A stretch of DNA of 46,376 nt, from contig CAZKIA010000006.1 in the NCBI GenBank assembly GCA_964552765.1, positions 1 to 46,376 on the forward strand, written 5' to 3'. This document shows positions 38,502-46,376 of the stretch, piece by piece. Under the pieces are notes generated by a model. It ran no database searches and was not told the origin of the DNA. It saw only the letters and a list, made by a program, of their open reading frames with translations. Source of the stretch: JAPUDQ01 sp964552765 (GTDB lineage: Bacteria > Patescibacteriota > Saccharimonadia > Saccharimonadales > Saccharimonadaceae). Position 1 is the first letter of the stretch. Each line of letters starts with the position of its first letter. Made by a program: the position numbers and the translations under genes.

Positions 38502-41405
38502 ATGCGAGGATATCTGTTACTGCGAGGTGCTGTATGGGTTATCTTTTGCGGTGGGATCGTACTGTTTGCTGCAGCGGTGACGCATGCCGAAGTTGAGCCG
38601 TCGTTATGGATTCGTGACGGCGATATTGCAAAGACGACGATAGAAGATCCAGTAGTGAACGTACCATCTAATAGAAATCCTGATTGCGAGAATAAAGCGA
38701 TGGATGTGTTGGATAGGGTTATTCTTGTAAATTCACGGCCGTACCCCATCTATTATTCGATGACTAATGAATGCTGGATGGTAAGTTCGGGAGGTATTTC
38801 TACGGGCAACGGAGTTGGACAAATGAAGCTTAACAAAATAGGTTCCCTATTGAGGCTAAATGATCCCTACTATGCCTACCGATTTGCTGGAGATAAAATT
38901 GTTAAATGGGGTGGTGGGCCACAACGATACTTTTCGACGACAACGGTGATTGGTGACCCTGCAGGATCAACTGTTATTACAAGCGGCTACAATGTGCCAA
39001 TAACGATAGGCTTTACGGCTAGTCATGCAAAAACCTGGACAATCAATAAGCCAGGTACTTCCACTCCCAATCCAATTCATTCGTATGCCGCAACGCGCAA
39101 CGGAGCGTGGATGGTGGTGGCATCGATGTCGGGATACCTACGGGTTAATTTTGATACTCGTGAGATATTACCATTTGAGCCCATCACGTTGCCTGCAGGA
39201 TACGAAAATCCATCGTACCCAATGGCGATATCAGAAAACGGTCGCTATGTATTGCTCGTCAGGTATCCAAAAGCGTACATGTACGATCTATCGACGTGTA
39301 ATGCTAATACATCAGCCGGTCAAATAGCAACGGAGTGCGGTAAGCGTGACATTACACGTTACTTAAGTATGAGTGATGGATCGATCAATGTCAGCGGACT
39401 ACGATTTAATGATATGGGAGATGGGGTAACATACTACGAGTATCAAAAGGGTACATGGAGACACTATAACCTGACAGCACCAGGTCAGGCAGAGCATGGG
39501 ATCGACTATTTGGCGCTGGGTGATTCATATACATCGGGCGAGGGTGATGGGGATGGCAGTAAATATTATTTACCTGGTACCGATGGGGATGGTGCCACAG
39601 TGCCACTCTACAATACGGGCATAAGTAACTATCCATACAATAAGGAAAAGTGCCATCTCAGCAGTCGATCATACCCATATTTGCTCGCTGGCTACGCGCA
39701 GCTACATAGTGATGGATTTCGCAGTGTCGCCTGCTCTGGGGCGGATGCGAATGATGTGGGGAATACATTATCTGATGGTAGTGAATATCAAGTATTCAAT
39801 GGCCACTATGATCAGCTAAAAGGCTATTCAGTAGAGCAAATCATCAATATAAAGAAAAATGCTGTTAACAATTTTATCCCAGGTCGTGCAGCCCAAATCG
39901 AATTCGTTGCCAAATACAAACCAAAAGTACTTACTATCGGCCTCAGCGGTAATGATATTGACTTTGGTGGGAAAATTAACGAATGTGTCACGTCTCTTAA
40001 TAGCACATGTCGCTATGCTGGGCGTGATGCTCCAGAAATCGTTCGCGAGATAAAAGATAATGTATATACTCGGCTCGGCAATTTACTTAGGCGTGTCAAG
40101 TCAGCCTCTCCGACCACGCGTATATATGTTACAGGATACCCGCAACTCATTGGTCAAGGGGTATGCAATACGAATGTATTGCTCGACAACAAAGAGCAAG
40201 CTTATATACGGGCGGCCGTGACGTATCTCAACGACGTGATCGAGGCGACAGCTGCAAGTGCCGGAGTTAATTATCTTGATATAGAGCATTGGCTTGATGG
40301 GGTTAACTTGTGCTCAGATCAGAAACACCCTGCGATCAATGGTCTTACAAAAGGCAATGATATATATGGTATTATCGGCAACGAAAGTTATCATCCAAAC
40401 GAACAAGGTCATCGGCTGATAGCTGCTATGATTAAAAACACATTAGGTAATGCATCGATAGTTTCCTACAGTCCATGCGAGAGCGTGACTATCTTGCATT
40501 GCAACAAAGCTAACCCGCAGTTCCCTGCAGCGCCTATGTTATTTCAGCCTAGTATTGATACGCCCGCTAGCAATATAGGTGTGCAGAAATCGTCACTGAT
40601 AGCACGTGATGGTGCGGGTACTGTTGCAGCGGGTGGGTATGTTGACATAGCTTATCTGAATCTAGATAGCACCCTTGCCCCAAATAGCAATGTAACTGCT
40701 ATGCTTATGTCTACGCCCGTGAATCTGAGTCCTGCGAGGCAACTAGTAACTGATGCAGAGGGGGGCCTCACGGTCAGTCTTATGATCCCAACTAGTATCC
40801 AACCGGGAGTGCATACACTTCACATCATAGGTATACGACGTAGTGGAGAGCCTGTTGATTTGTATCAATCGATCTGGGTAGCTGCTAGTATGAACGACTA
40901 TGATGGCGATGGTATTTACAATGATCAGGATATTTGCCAATTTATCGTACAAAGCAACATTGATAGTGATGAGGACGGTATCGATGATGCATGTGACGGA
41001 GACCTACGCCTCCTGCCCAAGCCGGTGGTCGTTGATCCACCACAAGCAGATACTGAATCAAGTGATACAAGCACGCCTACCAATCCCGTTATTCAACCTG
41101 GAAATACATTAGGTGCAGCAACTATTGCTGCAATCTCGCCATATCAAGGCCCAATCACACAACACAAAATAACCATGACTGATAATGAGGGCATAGACAA
41201 TGGAGCAAGGGCTAATCAAGAATCAGTTACAGCATCAACAAGCGATACTTTAGGGGATTCCACCACACCTCCGGATAAATCTCAGCAATCATTCAATACT
41301 GTTTCGCATGAGGATCAGCCTGTAAATTCATTACAGTGGTACATCATTGGTGGTATCGGCGCATGTATTGCCAGTGGATGGATTATTTATAGAATTCGGC
41401 GATAG
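38502..41405 (+). CDS. Large surface-anchored SGNH-hydrolase protein with TSP3-like calcium motifs
   Basis: 967 residues from the ATG at 38502. A signal peptide or anchor (about 5-30) is followed by a beta-rich N-terminal domain to about 330, possibly a propeller. The SGNH esterase module spans about 338-650: GDSYTSGEG is block I with the Ser near 343, GLSGNDIDFG near 481 is block III, and YHPNEQGHRL near 630 supplies the catalytic Asn/His region. An Ig-like domain (about 690-795) precedes acidic repeats DYDGDGIYND and DSDEDGIDDACDGD near 798-825, which look like type-3 thrombospondin calcium sites. A Thr/Ser-rich stalk and a C-terminal helix with IYRIRR anchor it. In a polysaccharide locus, an acyl-group esterase on glycan or lipid is plausible; the substrate is unknown. 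Confidence 0.8.
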   Translation: MRGYLLLRGAVWVIFCGGIVLFAAAVTHAEVEPSLWIRDGDIAKTTIEDPVVNVPSNRNPDCENKAMDVLDRVILVNSRPYPIYYSMTNECWMVSSGGISTGNGVGQMKLNKIGSLLRLNDPYYAYRFAGDKIVKWGGGPQRYFSTTTVIGDPAGSTVITSGYNVPITIGFTASHAKTWTINKPGTSTPNPIHSYAATRNGAWMVVASMSGYLRVNFDTREILPFEPITLPAGYENPSYPMAISENGRYVLLVRYPKAYMYDLSTCNANTSAGQIATECGKRDITRYLSMSDGSINVSGLRFNDMGDGVTYYEYQKGTWRHYNLTAPGQAEHGIDYLALGDSYTSGEGDGDGSKYYLPGTDGDGATVPLYNTGISNYPYNKEKCHLSSRSYPYLLAGYAQLHSDGFRSVACSGADANDVGNTLSDGSEYQVFNGHYDQLKGYSVEQIINIKKNAVNNFIPGRAAQIEFVAKYKPKVLTIGLSGNDIDFGGKINECVTSLNSTCRYAGRDAPEIVREIKDNVYTRLGNLLRRVKSASPTTRIYVTGYPQLIGQGVCNTNVLLDNKEQAYIRAAVTYLNDVIEATAASAGVNYLDIEHWLDGVNLCSDQKHPAINGLTKGNDIYGIIGNESYHPNEQGHRLIAAMIKNTLGNASIVSYSPCESVTILHCNKANPQFPAAPMLFQPSIDTPASNIGVQKSSLIARDGAGTVAAGGYVDIAYLNLDSTLAPNSNVTAMLMSTPVNLSPARQLVTDAEGGLTVSLMIPTSIQPGVHTLHIIGIRRSGEPVDLYQSIWVAASMNDYDGDGIYNDQDICQFIVQSNIDSDEDGIDDACDGDLRLLPKPVVVDPPQADTESSDTSTPTNPVIQPGNTLGAATIAAISPYQGPITQHKITMTDNEGIDNGARANQESVTASTSDTLGDSTTPPDKSQQSFNTVSHEDQPVNSLQWYIIGGIGACIASGWIIYRIRR

Positions 41406-41431
41406 ATGTCGCAATTTTAACCTCGTTGATC

Positions 41432-41437
41432 TACAAT
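41432..41437 (+). promoter_or_regulatory. Leaderless promoter of tandem gene 1
   Basis: TACAAT ends 10 nt before the ATG at 41448. The block TTGATCTACAATT-TCA-AAGCATG is conserved before the second tandem gene, so promoter and gene were duplicated together. Confidence 0.5.
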
Positions 41438-41447
41438 TGTCATAAGC

Positions 41448-41975
41448 ATGAAGAAACAATCATCTAAGCAGCCTCAGAAACAAAGCTCAGCCAAGATTAT
41501 TGGGCTGACTATACTATCAGCCGTGGTAATGTTGCTTGGCTGGAATTGGTATGTGCACTATACAGATAGGCAGAAGTTCATGACCCTGAAGCAAGATATG
41601 CTGTCGCTACAGAGCGAGTTTAATAAGATTGATACTGGCTGGAAGTATAGTGAGGGCTGCCATGGAAAGGGAGAGAAGTTTAAAGAAAATCAGATTTCAA
41701 GCTGTGGGCTAGGTATTGATACGGCAAATGATTCTATAGATAAAGGTAAAATTTTAGCATACCGTAGCAATTTAGAAGCAAAGTTCAAAGTTACCTCGCA
41801 ATCAACGTTTACCCATCAAGGATATGAATATAGCGAGATTGTTGTGAAACACAAGAACTATGACGTAAATTGCAGTTTTCTAATTAAGATCCCCATTGAA
41901 AATAACCTAAAGAAGAAGTCACTACTAGAGTGTAGCGGTTCTGCTCTCGACTTCTACTTCCCTAAAACTCAATAA
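41448..41975 (+). CDS. Unknown single-pass membrane protein, tandem copy 1
   Basis: 175 residues: a Lys/Gln/Ser-rich cytoplasmic N-terminus (1-17), one membrane helix (about 18-36), then an outward domain. Conserved with copy 2 are WNWYVHYTD, KFMTLKQD, WKYSE-CHGKGEKFKE with SSC soon after, and the last residues SALDFYFPK. The middle (about 88-155) is unlike copy 2. Cys residues near 69 and 85, plus two later, suggest disulfides outside the membrane. I do not recognise the family. It follows the SGNH gene with a 42-bp gap that contains its own promoter. Confidence 0.65.
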   Translation: MKKQSSKQPQKQSSAKIIGLTILSAVVMLLGWNWYVHYTDRQKFMTLKQDMLSLQSEFNKIDTGWKYSEGCHGKGEKFKENQISSCGLGIDTANDSIDKGKILAYRSNLEAKFKVTSQSTFTHQGYEYSEIVVKHKNYDVNCSFLIKIPIENNLKKKSLLECSGSALDFYFPKTQ

Positions 41976-42030
41976 AATTTCCTAATAGGTGTATAAACAG
42001 ACTTTAACTCATTTTTGAGCCATCTTGATC

Positions 42031-42036
42031 TACAAT
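42031..42036 (+). promoter_or_regulatory. Leaderless promoter of tandem gene 2
   Basis: TACAAT ends 10 nt before the ATG at 42047, the same geometry and flanking sequence as at 41432. Confidence 0.5.
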
Positions 42037-42046
42037 TATCACAAGC

Positions 42047-42550
42047 ATGAAAAAACAATCCTCCAAAAAACCTCAGAAACATAGCACAGCTAGGATTGTA
42101 GGGTTAGTCTTACTACCTATTGCTGTGGTAATAATCAGCTGGAATTGGTATGTGCACTATACTGACAAGCAAAAGTTTATGACACTTAAGCAAGATATAT
42201 TATCGCTTCAAGGTGAATTCAATAAAATTGACGCTGGATGGAAATATAGTGAAAGTTGCCATGGAAAAGGTGAAAAATTTAAAGAAAATGAGGTGTCAAG
42301 TTGCTATATCCAAATGGAAATTGCAAAAAAAATTGATCCTCAACAGTATAAGGGACTACTCAATGATAACTTTATTTTGCTAAACGAGTATCATTTTAAA
42401 AATGATTTTAATAATAATCATAGCTTAAGTCTCGAGCATAAAGTATATAAGAATGCAGTCTGTGGGATGTCAATATTGCTGCAGGAGAATAAAAGCATAA
42501 TTAGCTGTCATGATTCCGCTCTAGACTTCTACTTCCCTAAAAATCAATAA
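42047..42550 (+). CDS. Unknown single-pass membrane protein, tandem copy 2
   Basis: 167 residues, paralogous to 41448-41975. The first 85 residues and the last ten align closely, at DNA level too, whereas residues about 87-150 differ in sequence and length, with two downstream Cys retained. Same topology: short basic N-terminus, one helix near 18-36, outward domain. It ends directly against the convergent GT4 gene, with no gap. The conserved frame with a changed core suggests two binding specificities built on one scaffold; this is inference. Confidence 0.65.
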   Translation: MKKQSSKKPQKHSTARIVGLVLLPIAVVIISWNWYVHYTDKQKFMTLKQDILSLQGEFNKIDAGWKYSESCHGKGEKFKENEVSSCYIQMEIAKKIDPQQYKGLLNDNFILLNEYHFKNDFNNNHSLSLEHKVYKNAVCGMSILLQENKSIISCHDSALDFYFPKNQ

Positions 42551-43678
42551 CTACGATATGTAATTATCATTCACAATTTTCTTCATCTTTTGGATGAAGA
42601 GATTTTTGTGAAAACGTTTGGCGATGCGTTGCATGGTGGCAGGCTGGAATGACAATGTTTCAAATCTTTGCAGAGCCTCTATAAGTGCTCCAGTAGTGCG
42701 CGGCTCAAATGTCACGCCGCCTTCGCCGTCACGGATGATATCTTCGCTGCCACCATGGGCATAGGCGATGACGGGTGCGCCTGCGGCGAGCGCTTCGACC
42801 TGGACAATGCCAAAGTCTTCTTTGATCGGAAATATATAGCCGCGTGCTCCGCCAAATAACTCACTGACGCGCTCGTCGCTAGGGAAATGCTCAAATGTTA
42901 CCGTTGGGCCAGCAATTGATTTGAGTCGCTCATGGTCGGGCCCGCCACCGCTGACGATGAGGGGAAGTTTGAGCTCGTTGCAGGCACGAATTGCAATCTC
43001 GGGTGTCTTGTACGGCCTGACTTGACGACCATGGGCGAGATAATATGTGCGGTCTAGTAGTCGCTTGGCGTGTGGCACAAAGCGCTCAAATTCAACAGGC
43101 GGATGCACGACAATACTATCGCGATGGTAGTATCTCTTGATACGTTTTTGAACTTCGGATGAATTTGCTATGAACACATCAACAGCTTGTGCCGCCTGAT
43201 AATCTGCACGCTTTAGGCCTGGTTTCATTAGCCAGAATCCGATCCGCGCGGGCCAGTTGAGCCAGCCAAATCCGGGGTCTTTCATATAGTCTTTGGGCGT
43301 GACCCAGTAGTACCGAATAGGCGTATGACAGTAGCAGATATGTACTTGATCATCCCGCGTCTTACGGATTTGTTTGCTCTCAGCACTACTGCTGCTAATA
43401 ATAATATCGTAGGCAGAAAGGTCGAGTTTACGAAATGCATTGACTCGTAGCATCGGAAATAATTTATGAAATTTGCGCAGTGGACGTGGTAGCTTTTGCA
43501 GCCAGGAGGTATGGACTTTTCTCCCTGCATACAGTTTTTTGAGAATAGGATCGGGCTCATAAACAGAGGTGTATATATCGGCGTCGGGGAACGCATCAAG
43601 TATCGCTAGGTCAACTCGTGCCACTCCGCCAAGGTCAGTGATCCAGTCAGTAACAAGTGCGATTCGCGGGGAAGCCAT
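42551..43678 (-). CDS. Glycosyltransferase family 4, WbaZ-like mannosyltransferase candidate
   Basis: A 375-residue GT-B enzyme. IALVTDWITDLGGVARVDLA at the N-terminus and ICYCHTPIRYYWVTPKDYMK near 115-134 are typical of WbaZ/mannosyltransferase-B-like enzymes. YYLAHGRQVRPYKTPEIAIR near 218-237 and FPIKEDFGIVQVEALAAGAP near 288-307 (E-x7-E) form the donor site. It is 3 bp downstream of the phosphoglycosyltransferase gene on the same strand, so it is a good candidate for the second sugar of the lipid-linked oligosaccharide. GC content is higher than in the middle of the locus. Confidence 0.87.
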   Translation of the reverse strand: MASPRIALVTDWITDLGGVARVDLAILDAFPDADIYTSVYEPDPILKKLYAGRKVHTSWLQKLPRPLRKFHKLFPMLRVNAFRKLDLSAYDIIISSSSAESKQIRKTRDDQVHICYCHTPIRYYWVTPKDYMKDPGFGWLNWPARIGFWLMKPGLKRADYQAAQAVDVFIANSSEVQKRIKRYYHRDSIVVHPPVEFERFVPHAKRLLDRTYYLAHGRQVRPYKTPEIAIRACNELKLPLIVSGGGPDHERLKSIAGPTVTFEHFPSDERVSELFGGARGYIFPIKEDFGIVQVEALAAGAPVIAYAHGGSEDIIRDGEGGVTFEPRTTGALIEALQRFETLSFQPATMQRIAKRFHKNLFIQKMKKIVNDNYIS

Positions 43679-43681
43679 TTT

Positions 43682-45115
43682 CTAACGAGCTCCGGTGCGA
43701 TTGATAACGACGAGAATTGTCTTAAACAATATTTTAATATCGAGCCAAAAACTCCAGTTTTGTACGTAAAATAGTTCTAGTTCTACACGTTCACGTTCAT
43801 TTATATCACTGCGTCCGGAGACTTGCCACAGACCAGTCAGGCCGCCCTGCACTTCATGGAGTAGTGCGCCGTGGGTGTGTGAATATTTGGCTTTGACTTC
43901 ATGTGGACGTAAGGGGCGTGGGCCGACGAGGCTCAGATCACCCTTTAATACGTTGATGAGTTGTGGGAATTCGTCGAGTGAACTTTTGCGCAGGAAATGT
44001 CCAAATGGAGTAATGCGTGGATCGTTCTCGACTTTGAAATCACGCTTGAACTCAGTGATCAAATCTTCACGCCCCATTTCTTTAAAGACTTCTATATCGT
44101 CGCGGCCTGAATATTTTGGGTTAAATGAACCAAATTTATAGAGCTTAAATGGTCGGCTGTGTTTGGTGAGACGTGTCTGCGAAAACAGTACATTGTCTGG
44201 ATTAAATATAAGTTGTAGCAGCAGTAGTAGTAGCATGATCGGTACCCAAATAGGAATGGTGATGACGATTGCCACTACATCAAAGACACGCTTCACAACT
44301 TCACCCCAGCCGATGAGTGGTGACTTATAGACACTGATAATAGGATAGCCGAGAAAAACATCAATCTTATTTTTGCCGCTATAAAACTCATTTTCACCCG
44401 GGATGAAACAATACTGTATATGGTGCTGCTGGGCGGCATCCATGATGACGAGGTTTTTCTCGGCGTTGTCATAGAGGTTGGTCTGTATGATGGTATCGAT
44501 ACGTAGTTTTTTGAGATCCTTTAGTGCGGCTTCGGCTGAACTATACACATGAGCTGCCATATTTTTGCCGGCATTGCCCGCAACCGCTACAACACGAAAA
44601 CCAGAACGATGCGTGATCGATAGATTACGAGCGATTTCAGCAGTTGCATTGTTGTTGCCAATGATCAGTACGCGTTGCGTACCGATATTGTAGCGGTACA
44701 GGATATCGCGCATGATGCGTAAAAACTCTCTAGCAAGTAATACGAGGAAAAATACGAGGATAGCTGCATAAAGTGGTACGACACGCCCTGGGAATATTGG
44801 TTTATCGACGATATAGGCGTAGCCAATGACGATCAATATACCAACGGCCGAGGCAATGAGAAGTTTGCCATACTCGGTCAGGCGCTTTTGGTAGACGTAG
44901 GGGCTGTAGAGGCCAAATGACATAAAAGTGATCAGCCAAAACGGCACAAGGATGAGAAATGTCGTCATAAATTCGCGCGCTGGTATGATCGCGAGTAATG
45001 CGCGGCTGTCGTAGCTAACGCGAAGTTTGTAGGCAATCGCAAAGGCGGCGAGAAATGCCACTGTGTCGGCAATGATCAGTGCAATAGTGTAAAGTCGAAC
45101 AGGTTTGACTGGCAT
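43682..45115 (-). CDS. Polyprenyl-phosphate hexose-1-phosphate transferase (WbaP/WcaJ type)
   Basis: The start at 45115 (MPVKPVRLYTIALIIADTVA) is preferred over 45166, which would precede the promoter. 477 residues. Four or five membrane helices span residues 8-140, followed by a Rossmann-like domain (VLIIGNNNATAEIARNLSIT near 152-171). The bacterial sugar transferase domain runs from about 270 to the end, with the re-entrant helix KRVFDVVAIVITIPIW, the catalytic DE in LRKSSLDEFPQLINVLKGDL, and SLVGPRPLRPHEV. The tail is GLWQVSGRS-like. It starts glycan assembly by moving sugar-phosphate onto undecaprenyl phosphate. Galactose, glucose or GlcNAc cannot be distinguished by eye. Confidence 0.92.
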   Translation of the reverse strand: MPVKPVRLYTIALIIADTVAFLAAFAIAYKLRVSYDSRALLAIIPAREFMTTFLILVPFWLITFMSFGLYSPYVYQKRLTEYGKLLIASAVGILIVIGYAYIVDKPIFPGRVVPLYAAILVFFLVLLAREFLRIMRDILYRYNIGTQRVLIIGNNNATAEIARNLSITHRSGFRVVAVAGNAGKNMAAHVYSSAEAALKDLKKLRIDTIIQTNLYDNAEKNLVIMDAAQQHHIQYCFIPGENEFYSGKNKIDVFLGYPIISVYKSPLIGWGEVVKRVFDVVAIVITIPIWVPIMLLLLLLQLIFNPDNVLFSQTRLTKHSRPFKLYKFGSFNPKYSGRDDIEVFKEMGREDLITEFKRDFKVENDPRITPFGHFLRKSSLDEFPQLINVLKGDLSLVGPRPLRPHEVKAKYSHTHGALLHEVQGGLTGLWQVSGRSDINERERVELELFYVQNWSFWLDIKILFKTILVVINRTGAR

Positions 45116-45128
45116 AGTATGTAGCTTA

Positions 45129-45138
45129 ATTGTACCAT
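45129..45138. promoter_or_regulatory. Overlapping divergent -10 boxes
   Basis: The 31-bp gap between two divergent start codons (45115 and 45147) holds TACAAT on the minus strand (45134-45129), 13 nt from the transferase ATG. It also holds TACCAT on the plus strand (45133-45138), 8 nt from the ligase ATG. The two overlap by 2 bp, so polymerase cannot occupy both at once. Confidence 0.4.
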
Positions 45139-45146
45139 TAGAGGTG

Positions 45147-46376
45147 ATGATACAACAGACTATCACAGCGAGCGAGCGCCGTTATATCAGCATGTTGCGC
45201 ACCATTGTGATCGGTGTAATACTCGTGACACCTTTTTATGGATTGCTTTCGACATGGATTGGAACAACAGTCGGGCCTTTATGGCTATGGAAATCACTAC
45301 TCGATATCATCATTGCAGTATTGGCTCTGATATTTTTTGTGTGGGTACTGCAGCATCGCGCAAGCCGACAACGACTATTTGCTCAGCCGATCATTATTGC
45401 GATGGTAAGTTTTAGTATTGTGGCATTACTTGTGACGGCCATCATGCATCCGCCATCGGCGCAGCTTGCGGCTGGCCTGGCATTTGGATTGAGGTATATA
45501 TTTCTATTTTGCATCGTGTACGGTACGACAGCATTGATCGGCATTGGGCGTGAATGGTGGGCGAAGACCGTTCAGATAATTTTTTGGATAACAATTACTG
45601 TGGTTATATTAGGGGTTATACAGGTGACGATCATGCCGGCGGATTTTTTGACACATTTTGGGTATGGGCCTGAAACAATTGCGCCAGTGATGACAATCGA
45701 TCAAAATGATGCCGCACGGCGGGCATTTGCAACCATGCGTGGGCCAAATGATTTTGGAGCAGTGATGATCATTGCGCTTGGTATTGCCTGTATGGCAAAA
45801 CTTCGTCGGCACCAGCGGGTGATTCTGGCGGCGGCATCGCTCATCGGTATGTTTATTTCTGGTTCGCGAAGTGCGCTGCTGGGGGGTTTCGTTGTGATCG
45901 TCGCGGCGGTTGTGATGCGAGCTGGCGTAAAGACACTTCGTCGGCCATTAGCAATCGGTATCATAGCAGGTAGTTTTGTGTTGGCCTGTGTAGTGTTGTA
46001 TGCCGCGACGACGATTCCTGCATTGCGGCTGATAGTTTTTCATTCAAGTCCAACCGATACTCATCTGACTGAAGGTTCGACAGACAAACATTGGGAGCAG
46101 ACATGGCTTGGCCTGGAGCGTGTCGCACTGCAACCGCTTGGTTGTGGACTTGGCTGTGCGGGGCCGGCATCATTTTATGGTGCACAGCCGCAGATCAGTG
46201 AGAACTATTATGTACAAGTTGCCGAGGAGACGGGAATTGTCGGGGTGGCCATATGGATAGTAATGATGATGCTTGTGATGAACGAGCTTCGTACATATAT
46301 ACGTCGAGATAGGGCAGCGGCCATGCTGTTTGTTTCGGGGCTTGGTATATCGGTAGTTGGGTTTTGGCTGCATGTG
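45147..46376 (+). CDS. O-antigen ligase / Wzy-like polymerase, 3' partial
   Basis: The frame is open from the ATG at 45147 to the window end (410 codons), so the C-terminus is missing. Hydrophobic helices run throughout: the N-terminal part reads YISMLRTIVIGVILVTPFYG, MFISGSRSALLGGFVVIVAA lies near 230, and PLGCGLGCAGPASFYG followed by ISENYYVQVAEETGIVGV lies near 330-370. The SGSRSALLG and G-x-G ... N-x-Y-x2-V-x2-E-G pattern is characteristic of the WaaL/Wzy_C family. It would either ligate the glycan to its anchor or polymerise repeat units outside the membrane. The two activities cannot be separated by sequence. Confidence 0.88.
   Translation, partial: MIQQTITASERRYISMLRTIVIGVILVTPFYGLLSTWIGTTVGPLWLWKSLLDIIIAVLALIFFVWVLQHRASRQRLFAQPIIIAMVSFSIVALLVTAIMHPPSAQLAAGLAFGLRYIFLFCIVYGTTALIGIGREWWAKTVQIIFWITITVVILGVIQVTIMPADFLTHFGYGPETIAPVMTIDQNDAARRAFATMRGPNDFGAVMIIALGIACMAKLRRHQRVILAAASLIGMFISGSRSALLGGFVVIVAAVVMRAGVKTLRRPLAIGIIAGSFVLACVVLYAATTIPALRLIVFHSSPTDTHLTEGSTDKHWEQTWLGLERVALQPLGCGLGCAGPASFYGAQPQISENYYVQVAEETGIVGVAIWIVMMMLVMNELRTYIRRDRAAAMLFVSGLGISVVGFWLHV

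Noticed and set aside
41448..42550. Tandem pair as a toxin-antitoxin module
   Set aside because: The two proteins are paralogues with the same topology and independent promoters, not a toxin with an unlike antitoxin.

Overview
This window looks like the chromosomal replication-origin region of a Patescibacteria (Candidate Phyla Radiation) genome, most likely a Candidatus Saccharibacteria (TM7) relative. That placement is inferred from three things: a compact type IV secretion-like operon (PrgI, split TraC/VirB4, peptidoglycan hydrolases) beside recF-dnaN-dnaA, very tight gene packing, and many promoters whose -10 box lies only 7-10 nt before the start codon. TGA is used as a normal stop (for example the ATGA junction at 6842-6845), which argues against the UGA-recoded CPR lineages. 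No rRNA, tRNA, CRISPR array or IS transposase is visible, and no gap without a gene exceeds 300 bp.

Layout. (1) 1-9835, plus strand: a type IV secretion-like operon. It runs PrgI-family protein (cut by the window edge), a TraC/VirB4 N-terminal-like protein, the VirB4 ATPase, a very large polytopic protein with a C-terminal M15-like peptidase domain, a phage-tail-lysozyme/M23 bifunctional hydrolase, and two unknown membrane-anchored proteins. (2) 9832-13997, minus strand: recF, a four-helix-bundle gene inside a small inverted-repeat-bounded insertion, dnaN and dnaA. (3) The origin: the dnaA-dnaN gap carries a DnaA box, a GC spacer, a DnaA-trio array and an AT-rich tract, which is the arrangement of a bacterial basal unwinding system. 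The dnaA-rpmH gap carries a second DnaA-box cluster. (4) 14251-16304, plus strand: rpmH-rnpA-yidC-jag. (5) 16311-46376: a roughly 30 kb surface-polysaccharide locus, on both strands and more AT-rich over most of its length.

The polysaccharide locus encodes precursor supply (ManC, Gmd and Rmd, giving GDP-mannose then GDP-D-rhamnose; a UDP-GlcNAc 2-epimerase, giving UDP-ManNAc). It encodes initiation by a WbaP/WcaJ-type phosphoglycosyltransferase. For assembly there are five GT4 enzymes, two GT2 enzymes and a GT-C-like membrane enzyme, with three SAM methyltransferases for modification. There are two apparent export routes: a Wzm/Wzt ABC transporter with a C-terminal glycan-binding domain, and a Wzx-like flippase plus a partial WaaL/Wzy-like ligase or polymerase at the right edge. 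Interleaved are secreted or surface proteins: a lysozyme-like protein with three Ig-like repeats, a Gmad2-domain protein, a large SGNH-hydrolase surface protein, and a tandem pair of unknown single-pass membrane proteins.

The most interesting signals are the complete origin-unwinding signature, the recurrent leaderless promoter spacing (which also corrects two start codons), the promoter-bearing inverted-repeat element that supplies dnaN's stop codon, the peptidase-tailed T4SS channel candidate, the coiled-coil methyltransferase beside the O-antigen-type ABC transporter, and the diversifying tandem membrane-protein pair. All functional calls come from reading motifs in the sequence; no database search was run.
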